Origin: DATMER01 sp031390755
GTDB taxonomy: Bacteria; Acidobacteriota; Thermoanaerobaculia; Multivoradales; UBA5704
NCBI GenBank assembly: GCA_031390755.1
Contig: JANMTS010000065.1
Location: 1 to 64,000, forward strand
Reading direction: 5' to 3'
Length of the DNA: 64,000 nucleotides
Positions 27,382 to 35,824 of the stretch are shown piece after piece. Both the position numbers and the translations under genes were made by a program. Position 1 is the stretch's first letter; every line of letters starts with the position of its first letter. The notes below the pieces were generated by a model. It ran no database searches. It was not told the origin of the DNA and worked only from the letters and a program-made list of their open reading frames with translations.

Positions 27382-28167
27382 GTGACCCCGCAAGACGAGC
27401 CTCTGAGCGAGGTGGGTGCCTTGACGGATACCTCCCTTGCCGCGCCCGGCGTCTCATCCGAGCCTGAGCCCGAGACCTCTTCGAGCAACGCCAGGGCCGT
27501 CCTTCTCCTGAGCGCCCTGGCCACGCTCCTCGTCTACAGCGTCCCCGTTCTGGGCCGCTTCCTGGCCCGGCCCCTGCTCCTCCTGTCGACGCTCGCCCAC
27601 GAGATGGGTCATGGCGTGACCGCGGTGCTGATCGGCGGCGGATTCCAGCGCATGATGATCTGGCCGAACGGCTCGGGGCTGGCGCAGATCGACACCACCG
27701 GTTTCGGCCGCATCCGCGAGGGGCTCTCCCTGGCCGGAGGGCTGGTCGGGCCGGCCGTGGCCTCGGCGGTCTGCTTCTACCTGGGAAGGACCGGCCGGGG
27801 CGCCCGCGCCTGCCTGATCGGGCTGGGGCTGTTGCTGCTCGTAGTGGAAGTCTTCCTGGTGAGAAACCTCTTCGGTTTCGCCTTCGTAGGAATGGTCGTG
27901 ATCACGTGCTTCCTGGCCACCCGGCTCTCTGCCGAAGCGAGGCGGCTCACCGTGGTCTTCGTCGGAGTCCAGCTCGCCCTGAGCGTGTTTTCCCGGGCCG
28001 ACTACCTCTTCACGCCCGCGGCGGTGAACCCGTCCGGAACCTTTCCTTCGGACGTGATGAGGATGCAGCAGGCGCTGTTCCTGCCGTACTGGTTCTGGGG
28101 GGCGCTGTGCGGCGGCGTGTCCGTCGCCGTGCTGATCTGGGGCGTGCGGCTCTTCTGGCGGAAGTGA
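27382..28167 (+). CDS. M50-family membrane metallopeptidase-like protein
   Basis: A 261-aa protein starting at GTG 27382. After a disordered N-terminus (EPEPETSSSN) it has six or so membrane helices. HEMGH (in STLAHEMGHGVTAVLIGGG) is the zinc motif of site-2-protease-like enzymes and lies in the second helix. The usual distal aspartate motif (NxxPxPxLDG) is not seen. This resembles the short M50 family found in many bacteria, of unknown substrate. It ends the operon that started at prfB or earlier. Confidence 0.85.
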   Translation: MTPQDEPLSEVGALTDTSLAAPGVSSEPEPETSSSNARAVLLLSALATLLVYSVPVLGRFLARPLLLLSTLAHEMGHGVTAVLIGGGFQRMMIWPNGSGLAQIDTTGFGRIREGLSLAGGLVGPAVASAVCFYLGRTGRGARACLIGLGLLLLVVEVFLVRNLFGFAFVGMVVITCFLATRLSAEARRLTVVFVGVQLALSVFSRADYLFTPAAVNPSGTFPSDVMRMQQALFLPYWFWGALCGGVSVAVLIWGVRLFWRK

Positions 28168-28210
28168 GCTCTGCTACGGCACCGCGGTGGTGCCACGAAC
28201 CTATCCCGCC

Positions 28211-28242
28211 CGCCCAGGGCGGCCACAAGGGCCGCCCCTACA
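28211..28242. repeat. Single-hairpin intergenic repeat
   Basis: GGGCGGCC-ACAAG-GGCCGCCC followed by CTACA. It has the same loop (ACAAG) and flank (GCCCCTACA) as the second half of the element at 17736-17798. It may end transcription of the upstream operon, though no T-run follows. Confidence 0.65.
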
Positions 28243-28249
28243 TTAGGTC

Positions 28250-28554
28250 GCCACAAAGTAAGCTTCTTTGTGACCTAGTAAGTTTACCTTGTGACGACAT
28301 AACCTTAAATGTGACGACGAATCCTTGTCTGTTACGAGATAACCTTATACCGGGGCGAGATAAGCTTGTCTGTGACGAAATAATCTTATCTGTGACAACG
28401 TAATCCTACCTTGCGGCGACCTAACCTTATTTCGCCTCATATAACCTTATGTCGCCTCAGATAAGTTGACTTCGTCACGGGATAAGGTTATTCTGCGGCG
28501 AGTTGAGTTTATCTGTGACGAAATAAGCTTCTTTGAGACGAAAGGAAGTTATCC
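28250..28554. repeat. Array of ~15 degenerate 20-21-bp direct repeats
   Basis: About 15 head-to-tail units of the form GTGACGA-N-ATAA-CTTATC fill the space between the M50 gene and the start codon at 28555. Counting the conserved TAA-like position, the steps are 20 or 21 bp (mean about 20.4), two helical turns, so each unit faces the same side of the DNA. The array is much AT-richer than its surroundings. Units are too diverged for a recent expansion, which suggests selection on a core. The last unit contains the ribosome-binding site AAAGGAAG. No spacers of constant length exist, so this is not CRISPR. It may be an operator array or an iteron-like block. Confidence 0.85.
28466..28494 (+). 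promoter_or_regulatory. Sigma70-type promoter inside the repeat array
   Basis: TTGACT, 17 nt, TATTCT. It lies about 60 nt upstream of the ATG at 28555 and is made of array units, so a protein bound to the units would cover it. Confidence 0.45.
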
Positions 28555-29052
28555 ATGCCGTCCAAACTGTCGATTGCCGAGGCTGTTGCCGACCTGGAAG
28601 CGCAGATCGTCGATCTGGAGGCGAAGGAGTCGTACCACGCCGAGCAGGAGACTCTCCACCGCGAGCAGAGATCCGCCGTCGCGGAAACCCTGGCCGGCAT
28701 CCGGGCCAAATACGAGGCCTTCCGTACCGCCGCCTCGGAGATCGGGGAGGTCGTCCGGGAACACCGCCCCGCGCCTCCGAGACCCGCCCCCGCTCTGGAA
28801 GACGCCGATGTCCGCACGACCGCCAGCAAACTGACCGCCGTGGTCATCTCCGTGAAGCGGGAGGAGGACACCTTCACCGCCTCGTCGCTCGCGGACGAGC
28901 TGAACCGCCGCTACCCCAGGCGCCTCGGCCACGAGGTCGACCGCCGAGCCGTCTCCATGGCCCTCCGCCGGCTGATGCAGGATGGGTATGTGCAGGAGGT
29001 GGAGGCCGGCCGGCCGTTCCACGAGGCGGTGTATTCGCGGCGGGTGGGGTAG
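28555..29052 (+). CDS. Coiled-coil winged-helix protein next to the repeat array
   Basis: A 165-aa protein. Residues ~5-75 are a charged coiled coil (IAEAVADLEAQIVDLEAKES), ~80-95 a Pro/Ala linker, and ~100-165 a winged helix (FTASSLADELNRRYP, VSMALRRLMQDGYV, PFHEAVYSRR). The start follows AAAGGAAG in the final array unit. A paralogue lies at 2017-2358. The coiled coil would let it oligomerise, which fits binding to evenly phased sites. The simplest reading is a DNA-binding protein that recognises the array directly upstream and controls itself; that is inference. It is not a family I can name. Confidence 0.75.
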   Translation: MPSKLSIAEAVADLEAQIVDLEAKESYHAEQETLHREQRSAVAETLAGIRAKYEAFRTAASEIGEVVREHRPAPPRPAPALEDADVRTTASKLTAVVISVKREEDTFTASSLADELNRRYPRRLGHEVDRRAVSMALRRLMQDGYVQEVEAGRPFHEAVYSRRVG

Positions 29053-29100
29053 GGGCGGCTGGACTGAGGGTTGTACACTTGTGTGCGGAAGGAGACCCCC

Positions 29101-29330
29101 ATGGCACCCAATCTCCACGCCTCCGGCGATCTCAATCGAGACATGGTCCTCCATGCCTACGGCAGATCTACCCTGAGCTCAAGGTTCAGTTCGGAGTCCG
29201 GCAACTCGGCCTGTCCGGCTCGTTCGCGAGCTCGCCAGGAAGCGGTGCTAGACTTTCTCCAGGTCTCTCTGCCGTCATCGTTCGCCCGCCTTCGTTCGCT
29301 GGGCCGTGTCTCGAAGTGGGGGCATGACAA
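29101..29330 (+). pseudogene. Decayed MNT-type nucleotidyltransferase
   Basis: A ribosome site (GGAAGGAG) and ATG begin a frame reading LNRDMVLHAYG. After a frameshift near 29163 it continues as QIYPELKVQFGVRQLGLSG and SFAS, and later, back in the first frame, EAVLDFLQVSLPSSFARLRS. This follows the pattern of minimal nucleotidyltransferases (YPELRxRFGVRxLALFGSFARGE, SDIDLLVEF). The catalytic GSxARG is degraded to GSFASS and the DxD is lost. Such proteins are often the antitoxin half of HEPN-MNT pairs, but no HEPN partner is present. Confidence 0.5.
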
Positions 29331-29347
29331 GAGTCTGGAGGTTTGCC

Positions 29348-30856
29348 ATGCCTGGATCAGTCCGCCGTCTGTCGTTCCTCGCCCTGCTCGGCGCCGCCCT
29401 GCTGACTGCCGGAGCCGGTTCCGCCGAAGAGGCGCCCTACTCCCGCAGCGAGTGGAAGAAGTCCATGAAGGGGATCGCCCTGTTCTCGGGCGAGATCGAT
29501 CCCGAGGTTCCCTTGCCTCCCGAGGCGTTCAGCGCTCCGGCTCTCGCTCCCCGGAAGGGCGGCGGGCGGCCGGCCTGGGTCCGGGTCAGCCGGGACATCC
29601 TGGCTCCAGACTCCGGGAGCCGGGGGCAGGCCGAGACGCAGACCGAGCCGTTCCTCGCCATCGATCCCAAGAAGGACGCGAACCTGCTGGCCGGCTATCA
29701 GGAGGGGCGGTTCGAGAATGGCGGCGCCCGCGTGCTCACGTTCGCGGTGTCGAAGAATTCCGGGCGGACCTGGACCGAGGGGATCGTTCCGGGACTGACC
29801 CGGGTCGACGGCGGGGCGTTCCAACGGGCGTCCGATCCCTGGGTCTCCTATGGGCCGGACGGCCGGGCCTACTACGCGTCGCTGCTGTTCAACGAGACCG
29901 ATCCCGACAATGGCATCTTCGTGTCCGCCTCGGCCGACGGCGGCAAGACGTGGGGGCCGCCCGTGGAGGTCCACCGCGGCGGCGCGAACGAGTTCGACGA
30001 CAAGCAGGCTCTGGTGGTCGACACCCGCTCCGACAGCCCGTTCCGCGGCCGCGTCTATGTGGGGTGGGACACGGTCCTGAACGACGGCAACGCGGTTCTC
30101 CGCGTCTCCTGGTCGGGCGACGGCGGCCAGTCCTATTCGCCTTCGGCGGTCCTCCACCGGACTGGCGCGAACCTGGGCATCATCCCGCTGGTCGGTCCCG
30201 GCGGCGTGCTGCATGCGGTCTGGTTCCACGGCGACAACGCCCGCGGCCCCTACTCGATCCTGAGCGCGCGCTCGGAGGACGGCGGCGCGACCTGGTCGTC
30301 GCCGGTGCAGGTGGCCGCGGTCGCGGGCGCCGGAGTGCCGAACCTGCGCACGGGAGGAGTTCCGGCGGCGGCGATCGATCCCCGGAACGGAAGGCTCTAC
30401 GTGGTCTGGCCGGACGACGTGTTCACCCAGGGAGTCGACCAGATCCTGATGACGGTTTCGGACGACAACGGGCAGACCTGGAGCGCGGCCCGGGTCGTCT
30501 CCGACGGTCCCGCCGACGCGCCGAGCTTCACGCCGGCCGTGGCCGTGGGGCCGACCGGCCGCGTGGCGATCTCCTACTACTCCCTGCGCAACGATCCGGA
30601 CCGGCTGTTCCTGGTGGATCACTACATCGCGCTGTCCGCCAACGGCGAGAGCTTCGCCGCAGCCCGGCGGTCGACGAAGGCGCCCTTCGACGCCCGCTTC
30701 GCGGCGTTCGCCTCGGGGGCGTTCTTCCTGGGCGACTACCAGGGGCTCGTGGTGGGGAAGAAGCTGGTCCACGGCCTGTGGATCGGCACCGTGGAGGCGT
30801 CGAAGATCGACCCGCCGGCCCGCCAGTCGGACGCGGTCGTGATCTCGATCCGGTAG
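29348..30856 (+). CDS. Secreted sialidase-like (BNR/Asp-box) protein
   Basis: A 502-aa exported protein. The ATG at 29348 with GGAGG upstream is chosen because a signal peptide follows (LSFLALLGAALLTAGAGSAE). Five Asp-box motifs are visible: SKNSGRTW, SADGGKTW, SGDGGQSY, SEDGGATW and SDDNGQTW, marking a six-bladed propeller like that of exo-alpha-sialidases. The arginine triad and Tyr/Glu pair of true sialidases were not identified, so it is safer to call it a BNR-propeller protein. It stands alone between accessory genes. Confidence 0.85.
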   Translation: MPGSVRRLSFLALLGAALLTAGAGSAEEAPYSRSEWKKSMKGIALFSGEIDPEVPLPPEAFSAPALAPRKGGGRPAWVRVSRDILAPDSGSRGQAETQTEPFLAIDPKKDANLLAGYQEGRFENGGARVLTFAVSKNSGRTWTEGIVPGLTRVDGGAFQRASDPWVSYGPDGRAYYASLLFNETDPDNGIFVSASADGGKTWGPPVEVHRGGANEFDDKQALVVDTRSDSPFRGRVYVGWDTVLNDGNAVLRVSWSGDGGQSYSPSAVLHRTGANLGIIPLVGPGGVLHAVWFHGDNARGPYSILSARSEDGGATWSSPVQVAAVAGAGVPNLRTGGVPAAAIDPRNGRLYVVWPDDVFTQGVDQILMTVSDDNGQTWSAARVVSDGPADAPSFTPAVAVGPTGRVAISYYSLRNDPDRLFLVDHYIALSANGESFAAARRSTKAPFDARFAAFASGAFFLGDYQGLVVGKKLVHGLWIGTVEASKIDPPARQSDAVVISIR

Positions 30857-30989
30857 CGGGGGAGTCGAAGTCAAAGACCTCGAAGGAGGGGCAGGAACTG
30901 GAGCGCAGAGGAGCCGTCGCCGCGGACGCGAAGGTGGGCGACCGGCTCGTTGTACAGCAGGACTGCGAAGGCCTGATTCCCGTGCACTG

Positions 30990-32636
30990 TCATGGTTGCG
31001 TGGAATCGTCGGCGAGATACTCCAGCGAAGGCCGGTCGTTCTCCCCCCAGCGCGCTCGCCGCGCCACGAGCTCGGAGACGAGGAGCCGCACGTGAGCTGC
31101 TCGCGCTTCGAGAGCCGCTTTCGAATCACCGGCGCGCAGGGCACGCCTTGCATCGCTGTCGAAGCCGTGGGACTCCAGGGCGTCGTCCGAGGCCTCGGCC
31201 AGAATCGTTTCCCAGCTCACGTCATTCGATTCGCGGGGAGGGTGCAGGAGCCGCGCAGCGACGGTTTTTCCTGCCGCCGGCACGCTGTTCATCTTCGGTG
31301 TCCAGACAGGCAGCCGGCCGGCCTTCACCGCGCCGAAGAGCTCGTTGATGTCGACGGCCAGCTCAAGCTCGAGCGGGTCGGCCCGGACCAGCCGCTGCGG
31401 CTGCAAGGCCGCGAGAGCGGCAAGCTCGATCCTGGTTGCGGCGGTTGCCGGACGATAGGGGCTCAGATCCAGATCGACGCGCGAGGGCGGGGGGATTGAA
31501 GGGACAAGCGCCAGGAGCCGTTGCACGGAACCCTCCTCATCGTCGGCCACGAGGGCGCGATAGTTCTTCCGCACATAAGGCACGCTCTCTCCCCGATGGG
31601 CCTGACTGACGGCGCCCCGCCAGACCCACCGCGCGAGCAGCAGCTCGGACCGCTCTCTCGGCTTCGGAAACAGATGGTAGAACCGGGCGAGCACGGCCAG
31701 CGGCAGGCCATAGGGCAACACTTCATAGTGCGGGATCTCCGCGACTCCGCGCAGAAGCTCGATGGCCTTGCGAAGCGCCGGCAGAAGCTCGGTGAACGTG
31801 TCCTTCAGCGCACCCGGCTCCCGGAAGCTTCCTTTGAGCGACTGCGTTGCGTCAATGCCCCGGATCGCGAGGGCTGCCTTGTGCAGCCACGGATCCGAGA
31901 CGATGCCGAACCGCACGGCATTGTGCAGCTCGGTCGCGAGCGTGGCGAAGGTCGCCGGCGTCTCTCCCTCCAACCCTGCATGGAGAGCCTGGAACACGTC
32001 CTTGCCCCTCATGCGCTTGCCTGACGTGTTGGCGCGGTCGAAAACGGCCCGCAGCGCGCGCTCGTCGGTACTGTCGACGACGTACCCGACGATCTCGTAC
32101 TCGCGCATCCTGCGGGCGACCTCATGGGCCTGCCGCTGCTTCGTCACATCCAGGCGAGACTGGGCCAGCCAGATCCCCAGATCGGCAGCGTCGACAAGCC
32201 GGTTGACAGGCACCCACTCAGGGCGCTCGCTGCTGGCCGGAGGCGCATGAACGAATTCCTCGCGGGCGAGGTCGTAGTAGAACGCGAAGGGGCTGGCCGG
32301 CTGGAGCGGATCCGGATGCAGGAGCGTTCCGGTCAGAGAGGTGATGCGCTGCTGTCCGTCAACCACCCACCAGGCATCCGGGTTCGCCTCCACCTCCGCG
32401 GTCCATGGACCGAGCACGATCCTTGCTGGAGGTGCCGGGCGCCGCCAGAACAGAAACACACCAGCGGGAAATCCACGGAGGACACTGTCGAGAAGGAGCT
32501 GATGGTCGTTCTGTCCCCACATCAGGGGACGCTGGAAGGAAGGGATGCGGATGCGCCCGGAGCGTACGAGCTCCAGTAGCTTCTGCACGGTCAGTCGCAC
32601 GCCCTCGGGACGTTGGGCAAGGGTGATACCCACCAT
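30990..32636 (-). CDS. DUF262 (GmrS/ParB-like) protein
   Basis: A 548-aa protein. The N-terminal DUF262 domain shows IRIPSFQRPLMWGQNDHQLL, then SVLRGFPAGVFLFW and VVDGQQRITSLTG, the DGQQR motif of this ParB-related nucleotide-hydrolysing fold. ANTSGKRMRGKDVFQAL follows, as in GmrSD-type and related anti-phage enzymes. The C-terminal part (about 230-548) is helical and lacks the DUF1524 HNH nuclease that completes fused GmrSD. No nuclease gene is adjacent, so the role, defence or otherwise, is open. It sits in the accessory stretch with the wHTH gene and the nucleotidyltransferase remnant. Confidence 0.88.
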   Translation of the reverse strand: MVGITLAQRPEGVRLTVQKLLELVRSGRIRIPSFQRPLMWGQNDHQLLLDSVLRGFPAGVFLFWRRPAPPARIVLGPWTAEVEANPDAWWVVDGQQRITSLTGTLLHPDPLQPASPFAFYYDLAREEFVHAPPASSERPEWVPVNRLVDAADLGIWLAQSRLDVTKQRQAHEVARRMREYEIVGYVVDSTDERALRAVFDRANTSGKRMRGKDVFQALHAGLEGETPATFATLATELHNAVRFGIVSDPWLHKAALAIRGIDATQSLKGSFREPGALKDTFTELLPALRKAIELLRGVAEIPHYEVLPYGLPLAVLARFYHLFPKPRERSELLLARWVWRGAVSQAHRGESVPYVRKNYRALVADDEEGSVQRLLALVPSIPPPSRVDLDLSPYRPATAATRIELAALAALQPQRLVRADPLELELAVDINELFGAVKAGRLPVWTPKMNSVPAAGKTVAARLLHPPRESNDVSWETILAEASDDALESHGFDSDARRALRAGDSKAALEARAAHVRLLVSELVARRARWGENDRPSLEYLADDSTQP

Positions 32637-32728
32637 GGTCTCGAATGCCGCTCAGGGCGACGCTATGTCCTTTCCCAATTCAATCCTCGTTGGTCGATCC
32701 AACGATCCAGACTAACATGCCTGCTACC

Positions 32729-33178
32729 TCAGCCAGTCCTGGGCGCCATCCCCGCCAGCCGCCGGAACGGCTCGCGCAGCGAGTCCGGCGTGCGGCAGAC
32801 GCGGCCGGTGGCCTTCTCGACCCAGATGTGGTCGGTGGTACCGGTAACGAGGAGGTCGTCTCCCTTGCGGACCTCGTAGGCGAAGGTCAGGCCCCGCGAG
32901 CCGAGGCGCTCTCCCCAGCAGACGACGCGCACGGCGTCGCCGTAGCGGGCCGGCTTGCGGTAGGAGACCTGGACTCCCGTGACTATCAGGAAGTAGCCCA
33001 TGGCCTCGACGTCGGCGTAGTGGAAGCCGGAGAGCGCACAGAGGCGGGTGCGGGCGACCTCGAACCAGACGATGTAGTTGGCGTGGTGGACGACGCCCAT
33101 CTGGTCGGTCTCGGCGTAGCGGACCTCGATCGGGGTCTCGCAGCGGACGGGGCTGGCGGGGGAGGGCTCGGGCGTCAT
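32729..33178 (-). CDS. YbgC/4-hydroxybenzoyl-CoA-type acyl-CoA thioesterase
   Basis: A 149-aa hotdog-fold thioesterase. The start at 33178 (MTPEPSPASP) has GAGAGGAAG upstream. The signature RYAETDQMGVVHHANYIVWF (with the catalytic Asp) is complete, followed by FEVARTRLCALSGF and VSYRKPARYGDAVRV. It hydrolyses acyl-CoA or acyl-ACP thioesters; YbgC homologues are linked to the Tol-Pal system and phospholipid metabolism, though no tol gene is near. It is divergent from the carbonic-anhydrase-like gene. Confidence 0.92.
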   Translation of the reverse strand: MTPEPSPASPVRCETPIEVRYAETDQMGVVHHANYIVWFEVARTRLCALSGFHYADVEAMGYFLIVTGVQVSYRKPARYGDAVRVVCWGERLGSRGLTFAYEVRKGDDLLVTGTTDHIWVEKATGRVCRTPDSLREPFRRLAGMAPRTG

Positions 33179-33330
33179 GGCTTCCTCTCGGTCTCCTTTC
33201 CTGCGGGCGTCCGGCGGGCGCGGACCGGGCCGTCGGCCGTTGGACACCGGCGGATTGTATGTCATGCTTCAGCGGCCGGCCCGAGGGCCGGCTCTCCGTT
33301 TTCAAGGGCCATCAGGAGGCGCACAGACCG

Positions 33331-33843
33331 ATGCCGATCCATCCCTTTCAGGGCGTGTCCCCCAGGCTCGGAGCCCGGGTCTGGGTGGCTCCGGGGGCGT
33401 ATGTCGTGGGCGACGTGGAGCTCGGGGACGACGTGTCGTTCTGGTTCCACACCGTGGCTCGCGGCGACGTGAATTCGATCCGCATCGGCGCGCGGACGAA
33501 CATCCAGGACGGTACGGTGCTCCACGTGGCCGGCGATTTTCCGCTGGTGATCGGCGCGGGGGTGGTGGTCGGGCACAGCGCCGTGGTCCACGGCTGCACG
33601 GTGGAGGACGGCGTGCTGATCGGCATCGGCTCGCGCATCCTGGACGGCGCGGTGATCGAGCGGGGCGCGATGGTCGGCGCCGGCGCGGTCGTGGCGCCCG
33701 GGCACCGGATCCCGGCCGGGCAGCTCGCGCTGGGCATTCCGGCGCGGCCGGTGCGGTCCCTCACGGAGCAGGAGACGCGGCATATCGCCGAGACGGCGGA
33801 CCGCTACGCGGCGCTGAAAGAACACTATCGTCATCTTGGATGA
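33331..33843 (+). CDS. Gamma-carbonic-anhydrase-like hexapeptide protein
   Basis: A 170-aa left-handed beta-helix protein (start ATG 33331, AGGAGG 11 nt upstream). Hexapeptide repeats run from GAYVVGDVELGDDVSFWFHT to GAMVGAGAVVAPGHRIPAG. Zinc-ligand histidines are seen in VLHVAGD, VVVGHSAVVHGCTV. The YrdA/PaaY type of gamma-CA has this length. It ends in a helix (HIAETADRYAALKEHYRHL). It probably forms a trimer with zinc at the interfaces; carbonic anhydrase activity varies in this branch. It lies 18 bp before aspS. Confidence 0.92.
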   Translation: MPIHPFQGVSPRLGARVWVAPGAYVVGDVELGDDVSFWFHTVARGDVNSIRIGARTNIQDGTVLHVAGDFPLVIGAGVVVGHSAVVHGCTVEDGVLIGIGSRILDGAVIERGAMVGAGAVVAPGHRIPAGQLALGIPARPVRSLTEQETRHIAETADRYAALKEHYRHLG

Positions 33844-33861
33844 AGCGAGGGCGAACGAGGC

Positions 33862-35649
33862 ATGGCTGGACAGGAAACTCTGAAGCGGCGGGGCGCGGGC
33901 ACGGTCACGGTCGAGGACGTGGGCAGCCGCGTGCTGCTCAAGGCCTGGGTGCAGCGGCGCCGGGACCACGGCGCCGTCATCTTCCTCAATCTGCGCGACC
34001 GCAGCGGCGTGCTCCAGGTCGTCGTGTCGCCTGAATTCCAGCCCGAGGTCGCCCAGGCGCTCGCTACGGTGCGCAACGAGTGGGTCGTCGAGATCGAAGG
34101 CGAAGTGGCCCGCCGCACGCCGGAGAACGTGAACAAGGACATGCCGACCGGCGAGGTCGAGGTTCTGGCGCGGCGCGGCGAGATCCTGGCGCGCTCCGAG
34201 CCGCTGCCCTTCGCGCTGGACGGCAAGATCGAGGCCTCCGACGAAACCCGCCTGCGCTACCGCTACCTCGACCTGCGCCGGCCCGAGATTCAGCGCAACT
34301 TCCTGCTGCGCGACAAGGTCACGATGGAGATCCGCCGCTACTTCCACGAGAAGGATTTCGTGGACGTGGAGACGCCGATCCTCACCCGGTCGACCCCCGA
34401 GGGCGCGCGCGACTTCCTGGTCCCCTCGCGGGCCCACAAGGGGAGCTTCTACGCGCTGCCGCAGTCGCCGCAGCTCTTCAAGCAGATCCTCATGGTGGCC
34501 GGGATGGAACGCTATATTCAGATCGCGCGCTGCTTCCGCGACGAGGCCCTGCGCGCCGACCGCCAGCTCGAATTCACCCAGATCGACCTGGAGATGTCCT
34601 TCCCGACCGAGGAGGAGATCTTCGAGCTGATCGAGGGGCTGTTCCAGCGCATCTTCCCGCTCGGCGGCATTCCACTGCCGGTGCCGTTCCCGCGGATGAC
34701 CTACGCCGAGGCCATGACGCGCTACGGCAGCGACCGGCCGGACCTGCGGTACGGGATGGAGATCGCCGACCTCACCGGCCTGCTTGCGAACAGCGGCTTC
34801 CGCGGCTTCCAGGAGACGGCGGCGAAGGGCGGCGCGATCCGCGGCTTCGCGGTGCCGGGAGCGGCCGGCGCGGCCGAGGCCAGCCGCAAGGACGTGGACG
34901 GCTGGGTGGAGATCGCCCGGCGGAGCGGCGCGGCCGGCGTATTGACGCTGCGGCGCAGGAACGGCGAGTTGGTCTTCCAGGTGAAGAACGCGCTGACCCA
35001 GGCCGAGCTCGAAGGCGCGGCCCAGGCGCTGGGCCTTGAGGAGGGCGGGCTCGCGCTGATCGTGGCGGCGCCCGCGTCCGTGGCCGCGAACGCCCTGGGG
35101 ACGCTGCGCCAGGAGCTGGCGAAGCAGTACAAGCAGATCCCGGCGGACAAGCATGCATTCCTCTGGGTGACCGAGTTCCCGACGGTCGAGTGGAGCGAGG
35201 AGGAGGGCCGGTGGTTCGCGATGCACCATCCGTTCACCAGCCCCGACCCGCGCGACCTGGAGCGGCTGGAGAGCGATCCGGGCTCCGTCCGGGCACGCGC
35301 CTACGACGTGGTGATGGACGGCATCGAGCTGGGCGGCGGATCGATCCGCATGCACGACCCCGAGCTGCAGCAGCGGATGTTCCGGCTGCTGGGCATCAAC
35401 GCCGAGGAGGCCGAGGCCCGCTTCGGGTTCTTCCTCGAAGCGCTGCGCTACGGCGCGCCTCCGCACGGCGGCATCGCGCTCGGCCTGGACCGGATGGTGA
35501 TGCTGCTCGCCGGCTCGAGCACGATCCGCGACGTGATCGCCTTCCCGAAGACCGCCTCGGCCACGGACCTGATGATGGACGCGCCCTCCGAGGTGGACGG
35601 GAAGCAGCTCGACGAGCTGGGGATCGGTCTGGTGAAGGGAGAGAAGTGA
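33862..35649 (+). CDS. aspS: Aspartyl-tRNA synthetase, probably non-discriminating
   Basis: A 595-aa class II synthetase of bacterial type. The anticodon-binding OB domain (about 1-110) contains RRRDHG (33-38); motif 2 is FRDEALRADRQLEFTQID, motif 3 is GIALGLDRMVMLLAG, and a GAD insertion domain lies at about 310-420. His36 in RRRDHG is the residue associated with non-discriminating AspRS, where discriminating enzymes have Leu (RRRDLG). If so it also charges tRNA-Asn with Asp and the cell needs GatCAB, whose genes are not in this window. Confidence 0.96.
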   Translation: MAGQETLKRRGAGTVTVEDVGSRVLLKAWVQRRRDHGAVIFLNLRDRSGVLQVVVSPEFQPEVAQALATVRNEWVVEIEGEVARRTPENVNKDMPTGEVEVLARRGEILARSEPLPFALDGKIEASDETRLRYRYLDLRRPEIQRNFLLRDKVTMEIRRYFHEKDFVDVETPILTRSTPEGARDFLVPSRAHKGSFYALPQSPQLFKQILMVAGMERYIQIARCFRDEALRADRQLEFTQIDLEMSFPTEEEIFELIEGLFQRIFPLGGIPLPVPFPRMTYAEAMTRYGSDRPDLRYGMEIADLTGLLANSGFRGFQETAAKGGAIRGFAVPGAAGAAEASRKDVDGWVEIARRSGAAGVLTLRRRNGELVFQVKNALTQAELEGAAQALGLEEGGLALIVAAPASVAANALGTLRQELAKQYKQIPADKHAFLWVTEFPTVEWSEEEGRWFAMHHPFTSPDPRDLERLESDPGSVRARAYDVVMDGIELGGGSIRMHDPELQQRMFRLLGINAEEAEARFGFFLEALRYGAPPHGGIALGLDRMVMLLAGSSTIRDVIAFPKTASATDLMMDAPSEVDGKQLDELGIGLVKGEK

Positions 35650-35650
35650 G

Positions 35651-35823
35651 GGCCTCACCCCCGACCCCTCTCCCGGTCCGCCCGAGTCCACCCGCCCCGG
35701 GGGAGGGGCGCCCCCACACGCCCCAGAAGCAGGCCCAAAAGCAGGAAGAAAGAGCAGGTCTCCCCCACTCCCGGGGCGGGCGTGCTTGGGCGGACCGGGA
35801 GAGGGGGCCGGGGGGTGAGGGCC
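35651..35823. repeat. Long imperfect inverted repeat between aspS and aroB
   Basis: The left arm (35651-35683, with CCCTCTCCCGGTCCGCCC) and the right arm (35788-35823, with GGGCGGACCGGGAGAGGG) are near-perfect complements enclosing ~100 bp. It is of the CCCTCTCCC...GGGAGAGGG type of dispersed palindrome; a short relative lies at 44036-44062. It fills almost the whole intergenic gap and reaches to the aroB start. Confidence 0.75.
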
Positions 35824-35824
35824 G

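Noticed and set aside
28250..28554. CRISPR array
   Set aside because: Units are contiguous, degenerate and 20-21 bp long, with no repeat/spacer alternation and no cas genes in the window.
29348..30856. True exo-alpha-sialidase
   Set aside because: Asp-boxes are clear, but the catalytic arginine triad and Tyr/Glu pair were not found by eye, so only the fold is claimed.
30857..30989. Possible short gene after the BNR protein
   Set aside because: A readable peptide exists in one frame, but without a start or ribosome site and with no family resemblance.
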